From positions 1 through 64,000 of the forward strand of contig JAJUHC010000014.1 in NCBI GenBank assembly GCA_029268065.1: DNA of 64,000 nucleotides, read 5' to 3'. A program made the position numbers and the translations under genes. The notes under the pieces are model-generated. The model saw nothing but the letters and a program-made list of their open reading frames with translations. It was not told the DNA's origin and made no database searches. Below, in pieces: positions 1-8,309 of the stretch. Position 1 is the stretch's first letter. Each line of letters starts with the position of its first letter. The DNA comes from Clostridiales bacterium. Lineage in GTDB: Bacteria; Bacillota; Clostridia; Oscillospirales; Oscillospiraceae.

Positions 1-184
1 AAACTATTTCCCACAGCATCGCCATGTCTGTCGTCGTGCTGAATTTAAGGAAAATTCAGCATGCCCTCTTGCAGGCGCTGCTCAATTGGCTTTCGGCGAG
101 AGGCTTTGTGAGAAATTTCGCGTTTATTCAGTAGACATTACTTAAGACTGGGAATCCAGTTTATAGGATCTGTGTGATTGGTTT
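1..184. other. Unassigned left-edge region
   Basis: No gene is supported here. An open frame runs from the left edge to about 151 on the plus strand, but its translation resembles nothing I recognise and it has no visible start. A perfect 10-bp inverted repeat (37-46 and 52-61, loop of 5) forms a hairpin without a T-run. It could be a remnant of an element lying to the left or the leader of the hydrolase gene. Confidence 0.3.
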
Positions 185-211
185 GTGAATATTCGTCACG
201 GAGGAGTACAT

Positions 212-1042
212 ATGAAAAAAGTCGAAGTGGAAAAAGGAATCGAGATTGCATACGAAGAGGCGGGGAGCGGAGACAAGTACGTCATCAGCATGCAGATGGG
301 ATTTGAACCCGCGTGCTATCAGAGAGAGCTTGCTAAGCACGGATATCATGTTTTCATGCTCTGGAACCGCGGAACAGGTGAATCCACAAAAATAACCGAG
401 GATCACGGAGAAAAATGGTTTGATATTTTTGCCGCCGATGTGATTGCCTTTGCCGACAAAATGGGTATCGGCAAGTTCGTATACACGGGCGCGTCTCATG
501 GAGCGGGAACGGGGTGGCATGTGGTGCTGAACTATCCCGAGCGCGTGTCCGCCTTTGTAGCTTATGTCGGCGGGCCGCACAACATCAGCGAGGCGCAGTT
601 TTCGTTCAAAATGCTCAGCGACAAGGAAAAGGCAAAAATGAAGATGATGGCCGACACAGACGATCCCGCCATTCTGCGCAGGAGGGCTAAAAACGCCGAC
701 TGGGGAAAAAAGCGCAGAGAGACAATGAGCGAGGAGGAAAAAAATCTAAATTACCGCCGGCCAATGCTCAAATTCGGCACCGAAGAAAAGGTCGTCGAAA
801 TGCTGAAAACCATTCAGACGCCCACCCTTATGATAGGAGGAATCGATGACCCCATCGCAAGACCCGATCTTGAGCTCAGGACCGCGATGGCTCTTCCCCA
901 CGGGAAGCTGATACTGTATTCACAGTGCGGGCATGCGGATCCTCAGTGCGGCATAATCGAAGAAACGGTGCAGGAGACGCTGTTTTTCCTTGAAAATGTC
1001 GAAAAGACAGGCAGAGTGTATAAGGAAGTCATAGAGCCATAG
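212..1042 (+). CDS. Alpha/beta hydrolase-fold protein
   Basis: A 276-residue alpha/beta hydrolase of single-domain length. The nucleophile elbow G-A-S-H-G places the likely catalytic serine at about residue 95. An acidic candidate lies in the late segment GGIDDP and a His candidate in CGHAD near the C-terminus, giving the usual Ser-Asp-His order. The NRGTGES segment near residue 52 matches the usual oxyanion-side loop. ATG 212 was chosen over an in-frame GTG at 185 because a GGAGG-type site lies just before it. There is no signal peptide, so it is probably cytoplasmic. Substrate is unknown; esterase, lactonase or C-C hydrolase are all possible. The neighbouring LysR gene and redox operon suggest catabolism of a small organic compound, but that is inference. 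Confidence 0.85.
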   Translation: MKKVEVEKGIEIAYEEAGSGDKYVISMQMGFEPACYQRELAKHGYHVFMLWNRGTGESTKITEDHGEKWFDIFAADVIAFADKMGIGKFVYTGASHGAGTGWHVVLNYPERVSAFVAYVGGPHNISEAQFSFKMLSDKEKAKMKMMADTDDPAILRRRAKNADWGKKRRETMSEEEKNLNYRRPMLKFGTEEKVVEMLKTIQTPTLMIGGIDDPIARPDLELRTAMALPHGKLILYSQCGHADPQCGIIEETVQETLFFLENVEKTGRVYKEVIEP

Positions 1043-1047
1043 TCGTA

Positions 1048-1104
1048 ATAAATCAGGGGACTCAGGTCGGTGCGGCGCACGCGGACCCGAGTCCCCTGAT
1101 TTAT
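1048..1104. terminator. Bidirectional terminator between convergent genes
   Basis: A perfect 16-bp inverted repeat (1048-1063 and 1089-1104; arm ATAAATCAGGGGACTC) encloses a loop that can itself pair. It lies exactly between the hydrolase stop and the end of the convergent LysR gene. The A/T ends of the arms supply a short U-run in both directions. Confidence 0.8.
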
Positions 1105-1113
1105 TCAATATAC

Positions 1114-2103
1114 TCACATGCTCTGCAATTTCGGCAAATGTTCCTCAATCTCCCTGCCAATGTTCTCCACGGTGATTTTCGAGCATTCTATGAAATCCGC
1201 GACATACTGAGGCGCGCCGCCGCTGTTGTCGTAGAAGATGCTCAGGTCATGAAGCCCGGTCAGGTCGGGTACAGGGAACGCGTATATCTGGTCCTCGCGA
1301 TACATGGAGCGGAGACTGTAAAACACCGAATGCGAGATAAAGCAGGCCCCGTAGCCCTTCGCGCAGAGCTCAAGCATGACATCCTGCCCGGAAACCTCCG
1401 TAATGGTATTGTACGGCAGTGCACTCTGCTCTAAATAGCGGTCCAGAGTAGGCCGAAGCTCGCTGTCGCCCCCAGGCAGTATCAGGGGAAGCGTGCTTGC
1501 GTCCTCAGGGGAGAGGCCGGCCGCATTCCTTTCCAGAAAATCCTGCCAGCCGTCTGCAAGAACCTGTTCAAGCAAAACCCTGCTTACCGTAAAGTACAAT
1601 TTGTCGGGGATTAGCTCAAATCTTTCTCCATAGAAATCCGAAGGGGTGTACATACCGAAATAGAGGCTTATTTTGCCGCTCCTGAGCATAGAATCACAGT
1701 TGAAGTTGCTCGCCCTGAGGAATGAGGGGACTACGTTCGGATAAAGCTCGCGGAAGTTTATCAGAATCTGGGGTATAAAGGTCTTTGCGCGGAGGCTCGC
1801 GATGCCGATCGGAAGCCGCACCTGCTCCAGCCGCCTGTCGTCCTGAAGATACCTCATGAGGCTCCGCTCATTTTGTATCGTCTTTTTCGCATATGAAAGA
1901 AGGTGTGCGCCTGCCGGAGTCAGGCGCAGGCGGGGTCTGCGCTCAAACAGTACCGTATCGTACTGCTGCTCAAGCTTTTTTATATGGCTGCTCAGCGCCT
2001 GCTGAGTCATAAACAGCTTATCCGCCGCCCTGGTAAAATTGAGCTCCTCGGCCGCGACCATAAAGCAATACAGGCTTCGATTGCTTGAATACAATTTGGA
2101 CAC
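1114..2103 (-). CDS. LysR-family transcriptional regulator
   Basis: A 329-residue LysR-type regulator. The N-terminal winged helix-turn-helix (about residues 8-66) carries the family pattern AAEELNFTRAADKL followed by TQQALSSHIKKLEQ. The rest is a periplasmic-binding-protein-like effector domain of normal length. The frame opens at GTG 2103, but a GGGGG site sits only 1 nt upstream of it, so TTG 2094 may be the true start. The gene is divergent from the URO-D/Fe-S/FAD operon and convergent with the hydrolase. LysR regulators usually control a divergent neighbour, so it probably senses a substrate of that operon. A TCACAA-N8-TTGTGA palindrome lies just upstream of its start. The effector is unknown. 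Confidence 0.92.
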   Translation of the reverse strand: MSKLYSSNRSLYCFMVAAEELNFTRAADKLFMTQQALSSHIKKLEQQYDTVLFERRPRLRLTPAGAHLLSYAKKTIQNERSLMRYLQDDRRLEQVRLPIGIASLRAKTFIPQILINFRELYPNVVPSFLRASNFNCDSMLRSGKISLYFGMYTPSDFYGERFELIPDKLYFTVSRVLLEQVLADGWQDFLERNAAGLSPEDASTLPLILPGGDSELRPTLDRYLEQSALPYNTITEVSGQDVMLELCAKGYGACFISHSVFYSLRSMYREDQIYAFPVPDLTGLHDLSIFYDNSGGAPQYVADFIECSKITVENIGREIEEHLPKLQSM

Positions 2104-2115
2104 ACCCCCTATACG

Positions 2116-2135
2116 TCACAAAGAATTGCTTGTGA
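2116..2135. promoter_or_regulatory. Candidate LysR operator palindrome
   Basis: Perfect 6-bp dyad TCACAA-N8-TTGTGA in the divergent intergenic region, ending 13 bp from the LysR start codon. Size and position suit an autoregulatory LysR site. No binding data; assignment is by position and symmetry only. Confidence 0.45.
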
Positions 2136-2230
2136 TTAGCCATAAAACTACTTGTTTGCCATTTTTATATATTGATGATAGCATATTACAGGTAATAACA
2201 CAACATTTTTGACTTTGCTAAAACGGATTA

Positions 2231-2262
2231 TTTAGTAAAAACGCCGTATATATTATACTAAA
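2231..2262. promoter_or_regulatory. Candidate operator of the redox operon
   Basis: An inverted repeat TTTAGTA (2231-2237) and TACTAAA (2256-2262) with an 18-bp spacer, about 40 bp upstream of the URO-D gene. It overlaps a possible -10 element (TATACT 2254-2259). It may be a second regulator contact site. The promoter itself is not clear. Confidence 0.35.
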
Positions 2263-2304
2263 TATATGCTTGGCACACAATCAGACTATTACGGAGGTTT
2301 AAGG

Positions 2305-3567
2305 ATGACAGAGGAAGCAAAGAAAAGGTACGCCGAAAAAGAGGCCAGAATCCGAGCCGCGATCTCGCTCCGGGAAGGCGATAGGGTACCTATCCAGATA
2401 GGAGGCAATATTTTTGCGGTCATGGAGGCCGGATACTCCATGGCGGAGGTAATATACGACGAAACAATTGAAAAAGCCAAGAATTCTGTTATCAGGTATC
2501 TTCTTACATACGATCCCGACTTCTCAAACGGGCTTCCCGAATTATCCGGAGAGGGCAAGGCTTTCGAGATGCTGGCGCCGACCTTTTTTGAGTGGGCCGG
2601 CAGGTCCGGGACAAAGGTCGACGTAAACTCCATACAGCAGTTCATTGAATTTCCCATACTGCTCGACGAGGAATTCGATAAGTTTTTCTCCGACCGTACC
2701 GGGTGGAAGATCGCGAATTCCATGACGAAGCTTTCACCTGTCTGCAAGCCTCTGGAACACCTCAAAATACCGCTTTCCCACCGCGGGGGGCTTCAGGTTT
2801 TGGCCGACGAGTTCTCAAAGCCGGAAATGAGGGAAATGATCCAGACCTTCTGGACGGTTAGCGACAAGTACAAGGAGATACGCAAGCGCCAAAGAGCTGC
2901 GGCCGCGGAGATAGCCGAGCTTGGCTACCCCGAATTCGGCGGCGGCAAGGCCATGGTTCCCTTTGACGAGTACAGCGACACCCTGCGCGGCACCATACTG
3001 TCCTTAACCGACCTCTATGACAACCTTGACGTTGTGGAGCGCTTTATAGACGAGTACCAGCCGGGGATGATAGAGACGATAAAGGGATTTAACAAGGACG
3101 GCAGCAAGACGGGGAAATTCGTGCATATGACGCTTCACAAGGGGCTCGACGGGTTTATGAGCGACGAGCACTACGTCAAGTACTACTGGCGCCACCTCCA
3201 GGAGATTATCCAAACCATTGTGGACCAGGGGATGGTTCCGTACGTATTCTGTGAGGGCAGATATTCGACACGGCTCGGGCACTTGAGAGACATACCCAAG
3301 GGCAAGGTGATATACAAATTCGAGGATACGCCGATGGAGCTGGCAAAAAAAGCGGTCGGCGACGTCGCGTGCATAACCGGCGGCTTCCCGAATACGGTCC
3401 TCGAATTCGGGACTCCCGATAAGGTCGTCGACGAATGCAAGCGCATGATAGACGCCTGCGCGCCCGGCGGAGGGTTCATATTCCAGACGAAGGCCAGCCT
3501 CGGAATCACCAGACGCGAGAATGTGGAGGCAATGTTCCAGACCGTCAGGGAGTACGGCAAATATTGA
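2305..3567 (+). CDS. Uroporphyrinogen decarboxylase (URO-D) family protein
   Basis: A 420-residue protein of the URO-D superfamily, a TIM-barrel fold shared by HemE and corrinoid/CoM methyltransferases such as MtaA and CmuA. Its length and its context without heme genes argue against true HemE. The N-terminal part (RIRAAISLREGDRVPIQIGG) resembles the methyltransferase-like branch, and the C-terminal ITGGFPNTVLEFGTPDKV segment is typical of the barrel end. ATG 2305 is preceded by GGAGG at 2293-2297 with good spacing; an in-frame ATG upstream at 2266 lacks this. It is the first gene of a tight operon with three Fe-S proteins and an FAD enzyme, facing the LysR gene. Methyl transfer to or from a corrinoid is plausible, but no corrinoid-binding protein is encoded in the window. 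Confidence 0.85.
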   Translation: MTEEAKKRYAEKEARIRAAISLREGDRVPIQIGGNIFAVMEAGYSMAEVIYDETIEKAKNSVIRYLLTYDPDFSNGLPELSGEGKAFEMLAPTFFEWAGRSGTKVDVNSIQQFIEFPILLDEEFDKFFSDRTGWKIANSMTKLSPVCKPLEHLKIPLSHRGGLQVLADEFSKPEMREMIQTFWTVSDKYKEIRKRQRAAAAEIAELGYPEFGGGKAMVPFDEYSDTLRGTILSLTDLYDNLDVVERFIDEYQPGMIETIKGFNKDGSKTGKFVHMTLHKGLDGFMSDEHYVKYYWRHLQEIIQTIVDQGMVPYVFCEGRYSTRLGHLRDIPKGKVIYKFEDTPMELAKKAVGDVACITGGFPNTVLEFGTPDKVVDECKRMIDACAPGGGFIFQTKASLGITRRENVEAMFQTVREYGKY

Positions 3568-3597
3568 CGTTAAACAGATGAGAAGGGGTGGTCTATC

Positions 3598-4554
3598 ATT
3601 AACAGCGTATCAAAGATAACGCAGCAGATAAAAAGCTTTGTTTTGACAGAATGCAAAATGGACAAGGTCGGCATAGCGGGAATAGACAGATTCAACAGCT
3701 CCCCGGAGGGCTGGCATCCGACGGATTTTCTGCCTGGCTGCAAATCCGTTATCGTTTTCTGCACGCGGGTACCGGACGGCGCCGTCAATGCGGTTTTGCG
3801 GGAATGCGAGGAGCATTTGATGAGCGCCCACGGAATATACGGCGCCTATGGCTATGTCGGCGCGCCGAACTACAATCTTTTATGGGCAAACTATAAGCTG
3901 GCAATGTTTGTTGAGGAGAAAACAGGGTGCATTGCGGTGCCCGAGCCTGCGGGACCAACGCACGGCACGGGAATGCTCAGCATGCGCCACGCGGCTTTTG
4001 CCGCGGGCCTCGGAGAATTCGGCTGGAATTCTCTAATGCTGACGCCTGAATTCGGACCGAGAAACCGCTTCGGCGCGGTTTTGACCACCGCAGAGCTTGA
4101 GCCCGACCCGATGTACAGCGGGCCCAGGCTCTGCGACCCCTCAAAATGCCGCGCCTGTGTTACGATGTGCCCGACGAAGGCGATCCCGCCCTATGTGGAG
4201 GACCAGGGGCGTGTGGTTACCGTCGGAGGCAAAACCTGCACTTACGGGGGCACGAACTGGGCGCGCTGCCGCGTGATGTGCCACGGCACCATACCCGAAT
4301 ACAACGAAACGGGGGAAAATCTTATCCCGAAGGAAATGACGAATCCGATAAACGAGGATCTCGACAAGCCCATCTTCGAATTCTACAACCAGAACCCGCG
4401 CATGCACTTCCACCAGCACAACCCGACCTGGAAATGCGGCTACTGCCTGGTTTACTGTCCGGTGGGAAACTGGAAGGAGCGCTTCGAGGACAGGGGACTC
4501 ACAAGGGTAAAAATGTCGAAAATGGTTGACGGATGGGAGGAGGGCGGAAAATGA
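3598..4554 (+). CDS. QueG/reductive-dehalogenase-like Fe-S protein, paralog 1
   Basis: A cytoplasmic-looking iron-sulfur protein of about 318 residues, related to epoxyqueuosine reductase and the reductive dehalogenase core. It shows the LLPG(A/C)KSVIVF-type segment, the AAGLGEFGWNS-LTPEFGPR motif, and two ferredoxin motifs, CRACVTMCP and CGYCLVYCPVG. No ATG start gives the full N-terminus. The nearest alternatives are TTG 3643 and ATG 3658, but alignment with its two downstream paralogs extends the protein to ATT 3598 or ATC 3595, which follow an AAGGGG site (3583-3588) at 9 or 6 nt. A rare start codon or a base error at this point is therefore likely. It ends in a 4-base ATGA overlap with paralog 2. 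The substrate is unknown; cobalamin dependence is possible by family but unproven. Confidence 0.85.
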   Translation: MNSVSKITQQIKSFVLTECKMDKVGIAGIDRFNSSPEGWHPTDFLPGCKSVIVFCTRVPDGAVNAVLRECEEHLMSAHGIYGAYGYVGAPNYNLLWANYKLAMFVEEKTGCIAVPEPAGPTHGTGMLSMRHAAFAAGLGEFGWNSLMLTPEFGPRNRFGAVLTTAELEPDPMYSGPRLCDPSKCRACVTMCPTKAIPPYVEDQGRVVTVGGKTCTYGGTNWARCRVMCHGTIPEYNETGENLIPKEMTNPINEDLDKPIFEFYNQNPRMHFHQHNPTWKCGYCLVYCPVGNWKERFEDRGLTRVKMSKMVDGWEEGGK

Positions 4555-5447
4555 CAGCGACTCAGGAGCTCAAACGCCGTATTGCCGACAGATTCGGCAT
4601 GACCATGGTCGGAATTGCGCCTGCCTCCGCTTTCGACGGCGAGCCCGTCGGGAAACGCCCCGGCGATCTTCTCCCTGGCGCAAAATCCGTTATTGTTTTC
4701 GGAAGAAGACTTATAAACGGCTCGGTGCAGACCGTTTTCAGGAAGTATGAGGACGGTAAAAAAAGCGCCTTCGCAAGCTATCAGGCATATGCCTCGGATC
4801 TCGCCCCGAATATGCTCCTAATATACCATACGTTTGAAATAAGCCGCTTCCTTGAGCGTACATACTCCGCTGTCGCAATGCCTCTGCCCTGCGGCTCCGC
4901 GGGAATGCAAAACTGCATCCCGGAGGACACAGAGCTCCCGAGAGCGGCGGGAGGGCATAAAATAGATCTGCCTTTCGATATCGGCAAGGCGGCGGTCGCG
5001 GCGGGACTCGGCGAAATGGGCTGGAACGATTTTGTGCTTACCCCGGAATACGGTCCCCGCATACAGTTCGGCGCCGTGATCACAACCATGGAGCTTGACT
5101 GCGACAAGCCACTGGGCATAAAGCTCTGCGAGCCGGAGAAGTGCGGGATCTGCGCAAGAAAATGCCCGACAAAGGCGATTCCGGAACCGGGCTCGGGAAG
5201 CCGCGAGATCAACGCTAACCGCTGCATGGTCGCAAGCTGCGGCCTGACTTCAAAATTCGGGCGCCGGGACGTGATAAAATCGGACGATCCGACTGACGAG
5301 GAGCTCAAGGCGGCGATAAGGAGAGCCGGCAAGGATTTTCCGGATCATCTCAGAAAAAACAACTGCGACCTGTGTCTCGCCTATTGCCCGGTGGGCGGAT
5401 GGGAGAAGGCCTTCGGCGCTTTCTCAAAAGAAAGTGAGGCTGATTGA
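4551..5447 (+). CDS. QueG/reductive-dehalogenase-like Fe-S protein, paralog 2
   Basis: A 298-residue paralog of its two neighbours. It has the same order of blocks: MVGIAPA near the N-terminus, DLLPGAKSVIVFG, AAGLGEMGWNDFVLTPEYGPR, then CGICARKCPTKAIP and CDLCLAYCPVG for two [4Fe-4S] clusters. It also has two extra cysteines (RCMVASCG) between the clusters. ATG 4551 overlaps the upstream stop (ATGA) and has a GGAGG-type site, which implies translational coupling. An upstream in-frame ATG at 4533 is less well placed. The three tandem copies may be subunits of one complex or enzymes for successive reductions. No twin-arginine signal is present, unlike respiratory dehalogenases. Confidence 0.88.
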   Translation: MTATQELKRRIADRFGMTMVGIAPASAFDGEPVGKRPGDLLPGAKSVIVFGRRLINGSVQTVFRKYEDGKKSAFASYQAYASDLAPNMLLIYHTFEISRFLERTYSAVAMPLPCGSAGMQNCIPEDTELPRAAGGHKIDLPFDIGKAAVAAGLGEMGWNDFVLTPEYGPRIQFGAVITTMELDCDKPLGIKLCEPEKCGICARKCPTKAIPEPGSGSREINANRCMVASCGLTSKFGRRDVIKSDDPTDEELKAAIRRAGKDFPDHLRKNNCDLCLAYCPVGGWEKAFGAFSKESEAD

Positions 5448-6410
5448 ATGGGCTTTACAACGGAGATTAAAAAGTACCTCATGAATGAGCTTGCGATGGA
5501 TGTAGTCGGCATTGCTCCCGCCGAAGCTCTTAAGGATGAACCCAAGGGCTACCGTCCCTCGGACATCCTCCCGGGAGCCAGATCGGTCGTCGTTTTTGGA
5601 AAGTGCTATCCCGACGGGGCGGTGCAGAGCGCGTTTCGCAAGTTCGAGGACGGGCTGAAGGCGGCTGAAAGCGTATATTCGACATATACGAACGAAATCT
5701 GCCCGAATATCGTGCTGATGTTTGATACATTCAACACCTGCCAGTTTATAGAGCGCACATTCGGATATACGGCTGTTCCGCTCCCGAGCGGCGCGATGCA
5801 GAACGCGGTGGCGATAAATACCGACCTGCCTCTGTTTTCGGGCCCCTACAAGGGCGGACTTCCCATGAGCATCAAAAACGCCGCCCTCGCGGCCGGTCTC
5901 GGCGAAATCGGCTGGAGTACGCATTTCCTCACGCCGGAGTTTGGACCCCGAATACAGCTTGGAGCCCTGATTACAAATCTGGAGCTTGATTACGACAAAC
6001 CGTATGACGGCCCGCGGCTTTGCAAGCCCGAAAAGTGCGGTGTTTGCTCGTCCTTATGCCCGACGCACGCCATATCGGCGGAAAAGGATGGCGGTTACGA
6101 GCTTGTTTCGGCGGGAGGCAAGACATGCAAGGTCACAAAATTCGTTCCTAACCGATGCTACGTCGCGGCGATGGCCCTGCGAAAGGAGTACGAGGGCGCA
6201 TATCCGGTGTCGGACGTCGTGGGAAGCGACGACCCGAGCGACGGGGAGATAGCCGCCGCGCTGAAGGCCAGACCGATTAACGACTACACCTATGACCATT
6301 ACCCGAAGTTCTACTGCGATAAGTGCCTTATTTACTGCCCCGTCGGCAATTGGAAAGAGCGGTTCGCAGATAAGGGGCTTTCCCGGGCGGAGGGAGGAAG
6401 CTCAATATGA
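5448..6410 (+). CDS. QueG/reductive-dehalogenase-like Fe-S protein, paralog 3
   Basis: A 320-residue third paralog starting at the base after the preceding stop codon. It carries VVGIAPAEALKDEP, DILPGARSVVVFGK, AAGLGEIGWSTHFLTPEFGPR, and two cluster motifs, CGVCSSLCPTHAI and CDKCLIYCPVGNWKERF. The final CPVGNWKERF is shared with paralog 1, which suggests that 1 and 3 are closer to each other than to 2. The region between the clusters is the longest part of difference and may set substrate or partner specificity. The stop overlaps the ATG of the next gene by four bases. Confidence 0.88.
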   Translation: MGFTTEIKKYLMNELAMDVVGIAPAEALKDEPKGYRPSDILPGARSVVVFGKCYPDGAVQSAFRKFEDGLKAAESVYSTYTNEICPNIVLMFDTFNTCQFIERTFGYTAVPLPSGAMQNAVAINTDLPLFSGPYKGGLPMSIKNAALAAGLGEIGWSTHFLTPEFGPRIQLGALITNLELDYDKPYDGPRLCKPEKCGVCSSLCPTHAISAEKDGGYELVSAGGKTCKVTKFVPNRCYVAAMALRKEYEGAYPVSDVVGSDDPSDGEIAAALKARPINDYTYDHYPKFYCDKCLIYCPVGNWKERFADKGLSRAEGGSSI

Positions 6411-6730
6411 AAAAGATAGTAGTTCACAGCGGATTTCATCCCGAAGTCGCGCGGGAATATAAGGGAGAATACATCCACAGGGTAATAGCCACAAGGATGC
6501 TGGAGCAGGGAACGGACGGCGTCCCGGAAGAGGAGGCGCAGTTTCTCCAGCTTGAAAACAACGCGTGGATACACCGCATAGGACCGGAAAGGTATATCAC
6601 GGACTGGACGGACCTCGAGCGCTGGGGCAGAGTCGAGGAAATCGAGTACGATGAGAGAGGAAATCGGGTTTATTCAAGGAATCTCGGCTACATCGTCCTC
6701 GCGGTGGACAGGGAAAACGGCTTGCTTTGA
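6407..6730 (+). CDS. Small acidic protein of unknown function in the Fe-S operon
   Basis: A 107-residue protein I do not recognise. It begins MKKIVVHSGFHPEV and is rich in Glu, Asp, Arg and aromatic residues. It has no cysteines, no membrane segment and no signal peptide. The ATGA overlap with the upstream Fe-S gene and the position directly before the FAD enzyme make it a real operon member. A role as a small subunit, assembly factor or substrate-binding adaptor is possible, but nothing in the sequence decides it. Confidence 0.75.
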   Translation: MKKIVVHSGFHPEVAREYKGEYIHRVIATRMLEQGTDGVPEEEAQFLQLENNAWIHRIGPERYITDWTDLERWGRVEEIEYDERGNRVYSRNLGYIVLAVDRENGLL

Positions 6731-6770
6731 AAGCCCAGATAAACATCATCAGAAAGACGGAGGTAGAAAA

Positions 6771-8309
6771 ATGCTAACAACCTGCAAAAGATTCGATGCG
6801 GATGTGGTCGTCTGCGGCGGCGGTCCCGCCGGAAGCGCCGCGGCGATAGCGGCTGCAAGGGCCGGTAAAAGAACTATATTACTTGAAATGCGCGAATCCC
6901 TGGGCGGCCTTTGCACAAACGGGTATATAACCGGCGTGGCCGGCGTTGTTGACGGCATATGCAAGGAATGGCTGGAGCGCCTGGACGCCGAAGGCCACGC
7001 CGTTTTGAAACCGCACCTTCCGACTGCCGAGCCGGAGCACGGCAAGGCAATGCTGGAGCATATGGTGCTTCAGGCTGGCTGCCGCATCCTTTACGGCACG
7101 CATGTCGTGGACTGCATCAAAGAAGATAATAAGATAAAAAGCGTCATAGCCTACTGCAAATCGGGAAAAATCGAAATAAGCGGCAGGGTGTTCATCGACA
7201 CCACCGGCGACGCCGACCTCGCCTTCGCCGCCGAAGTCCCCTGCGAGGTGGGCAGCGCGGAGTTCTGCGGGCTAAACCAGTCGGTAACGATGGGCTTCCG
7301 CCTCGCTTATGTCAACCTCCAGAAGTATAACGAGGCGAACGCCGCATGGAGAAAACACCCGGATTACGATCCGAACGATCTTAAAAAGCGCAGCCTCATA
7401 GTCTACAAGGAGCATGAGGCGATAGCGAAAGGAGAGCTGCATGACCTTCTGAGCCCTGGAAATATCGTTTACCCCATGCCCGTGGGCGACCCGACCTGCA
7501 TGGACGTGACGCTCGACGCAACACACACCTTCGACTGCCACTGCGATGACGTCGTGGACCTCACGAGACAGATCGTGGATCAGCACCGGAAGGTCATCTG
7601 GTTTGTCGACTTCCTCAAAAAGAATGTGCCGGGATTTGAAAACGCCGTGCTTGAAAGCTTCGCGCCAATGAACGGAGTGAGGGATTCGAGAAGGGTCGTC
7701 GGCGAGTATATCATGCAGGACATAGATGTGGGGATGGCGAAAAAGTTTGAGGACGGCATATATCAGCACACCGAATTCTACGACACGCATGTGCCTACCC
7801 CGGGACACCATACCGCGCTCCGGCACATCCATTATAAGGAGCCTGTCGAGCCTGCGATATGCCGTCCCCAGCAGGACCAGGACGATTATATGATGCACCC
7901 GCTCGTTAAGCCGGAAGGCTATGAGATACGCACCAACCCCAGAGAATACTGCGAAATACCCTTCAGGAGCCTCATAGCCAAGGGCGTGGACAACCTGCTG
8001 ACCGCGGGACGCTGCTTCTCCGCCGACTTCCACGCTAACGGCTGCGTCAGGGTCATAGGACCGTCCATGGGCATGGGTCAGGCTGCGGGCCTGGGAGCCT
8101 CGCTTTTCATTGACCAGAACCTCGGAGCCGTCCGCGATTTGGACGGAAAGCTCGTCAGAAAGGCTATGATAGAGAGCGGCGTGGCCCTCGACAAGGCGCC
8201 GGGAGGCTACTGGGAGCACCAGCGCAATTTCAAGGGCACTCTCGTTGTCTCGCCCGCGGACATGATAGAGATACGGGCAGAGGACGGCGGAACCGCCACG
8301 CTTATGTAA
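6771..8309 (+). CDS. FAD-dependent oxidoreductase
   Basis: A 512-residue flavoprotein. A Rossmann dinucleotide-binding motif lies at the N-terminus (VVVCGGGPAGSAAAIAAARAG, about residues 11-31), followed by LEMRESLGGLCTNG, which is characteristic of the FAD_oxidored family. Near the C-terminus are LTAGRCFSADFHANG and a second glycine-rich FAD segment (GPSMGMGQAAGLGASLF). There is no signal peptide. ATG 6771 has a GGAGG site at the right distance, 40 bases after the preceding gene. It closes the LysR-linked operon. It could be the catalytic oxidoreductase, or pass electrons to or from the three Fe-S proteins. The substrate is unknown. Confidence 0.88.
   Translation: MLTTCKRFDADVVVCGGGPAGSAAAIAAARAGKRTILLEMRESLGGLCTNGYITGVAGVVDGICKEWLERLDAEGHAVLKPHLPTAEPEHGKAMLEHMVLQAGCRILYGTHVVDCIKEDNKIKSVIAYCKSGKIEISGRVFIDTTGDADLAFAAEVPCEVGSAEFCGLNQSVTMGFRLAYVNLQKYNEANAAWRKHPDYDPNDLKKRSLIVYKEHEAIAKGELHDLLSPGNIVYPMPVGDPTCMDVTLDATHTFDCHCDDVVDLTRQIVDQHRKVIWFVDFLKKNVPGFENAVLESFAPMNGVRDSRRVVGEYIMQDIDVGMAKKFEDGIYQHTEFYDTHVPTPGHHTALRHIHYKEPVEPAICRPQQDQDDYMMHPLVKPEGYEIRTNPREYCEIPFRSLIAKGVDNLLTAGRCFSADFHANGCVRVIGPSMGMGQAAGLGASLFIDQNLGAVRDLDGKLVRKAMIESGVALDKAPGGYWEHQRNFKGTLVVSPADMIEIRAEDGGTATLM

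Noticed and set aside
7272-8219. Long antisense ORF inside the FAD oxidoreductase gene
   Set aside because: High-GC third-position shadow of a certain gene; no ribosome-binding site or family match.
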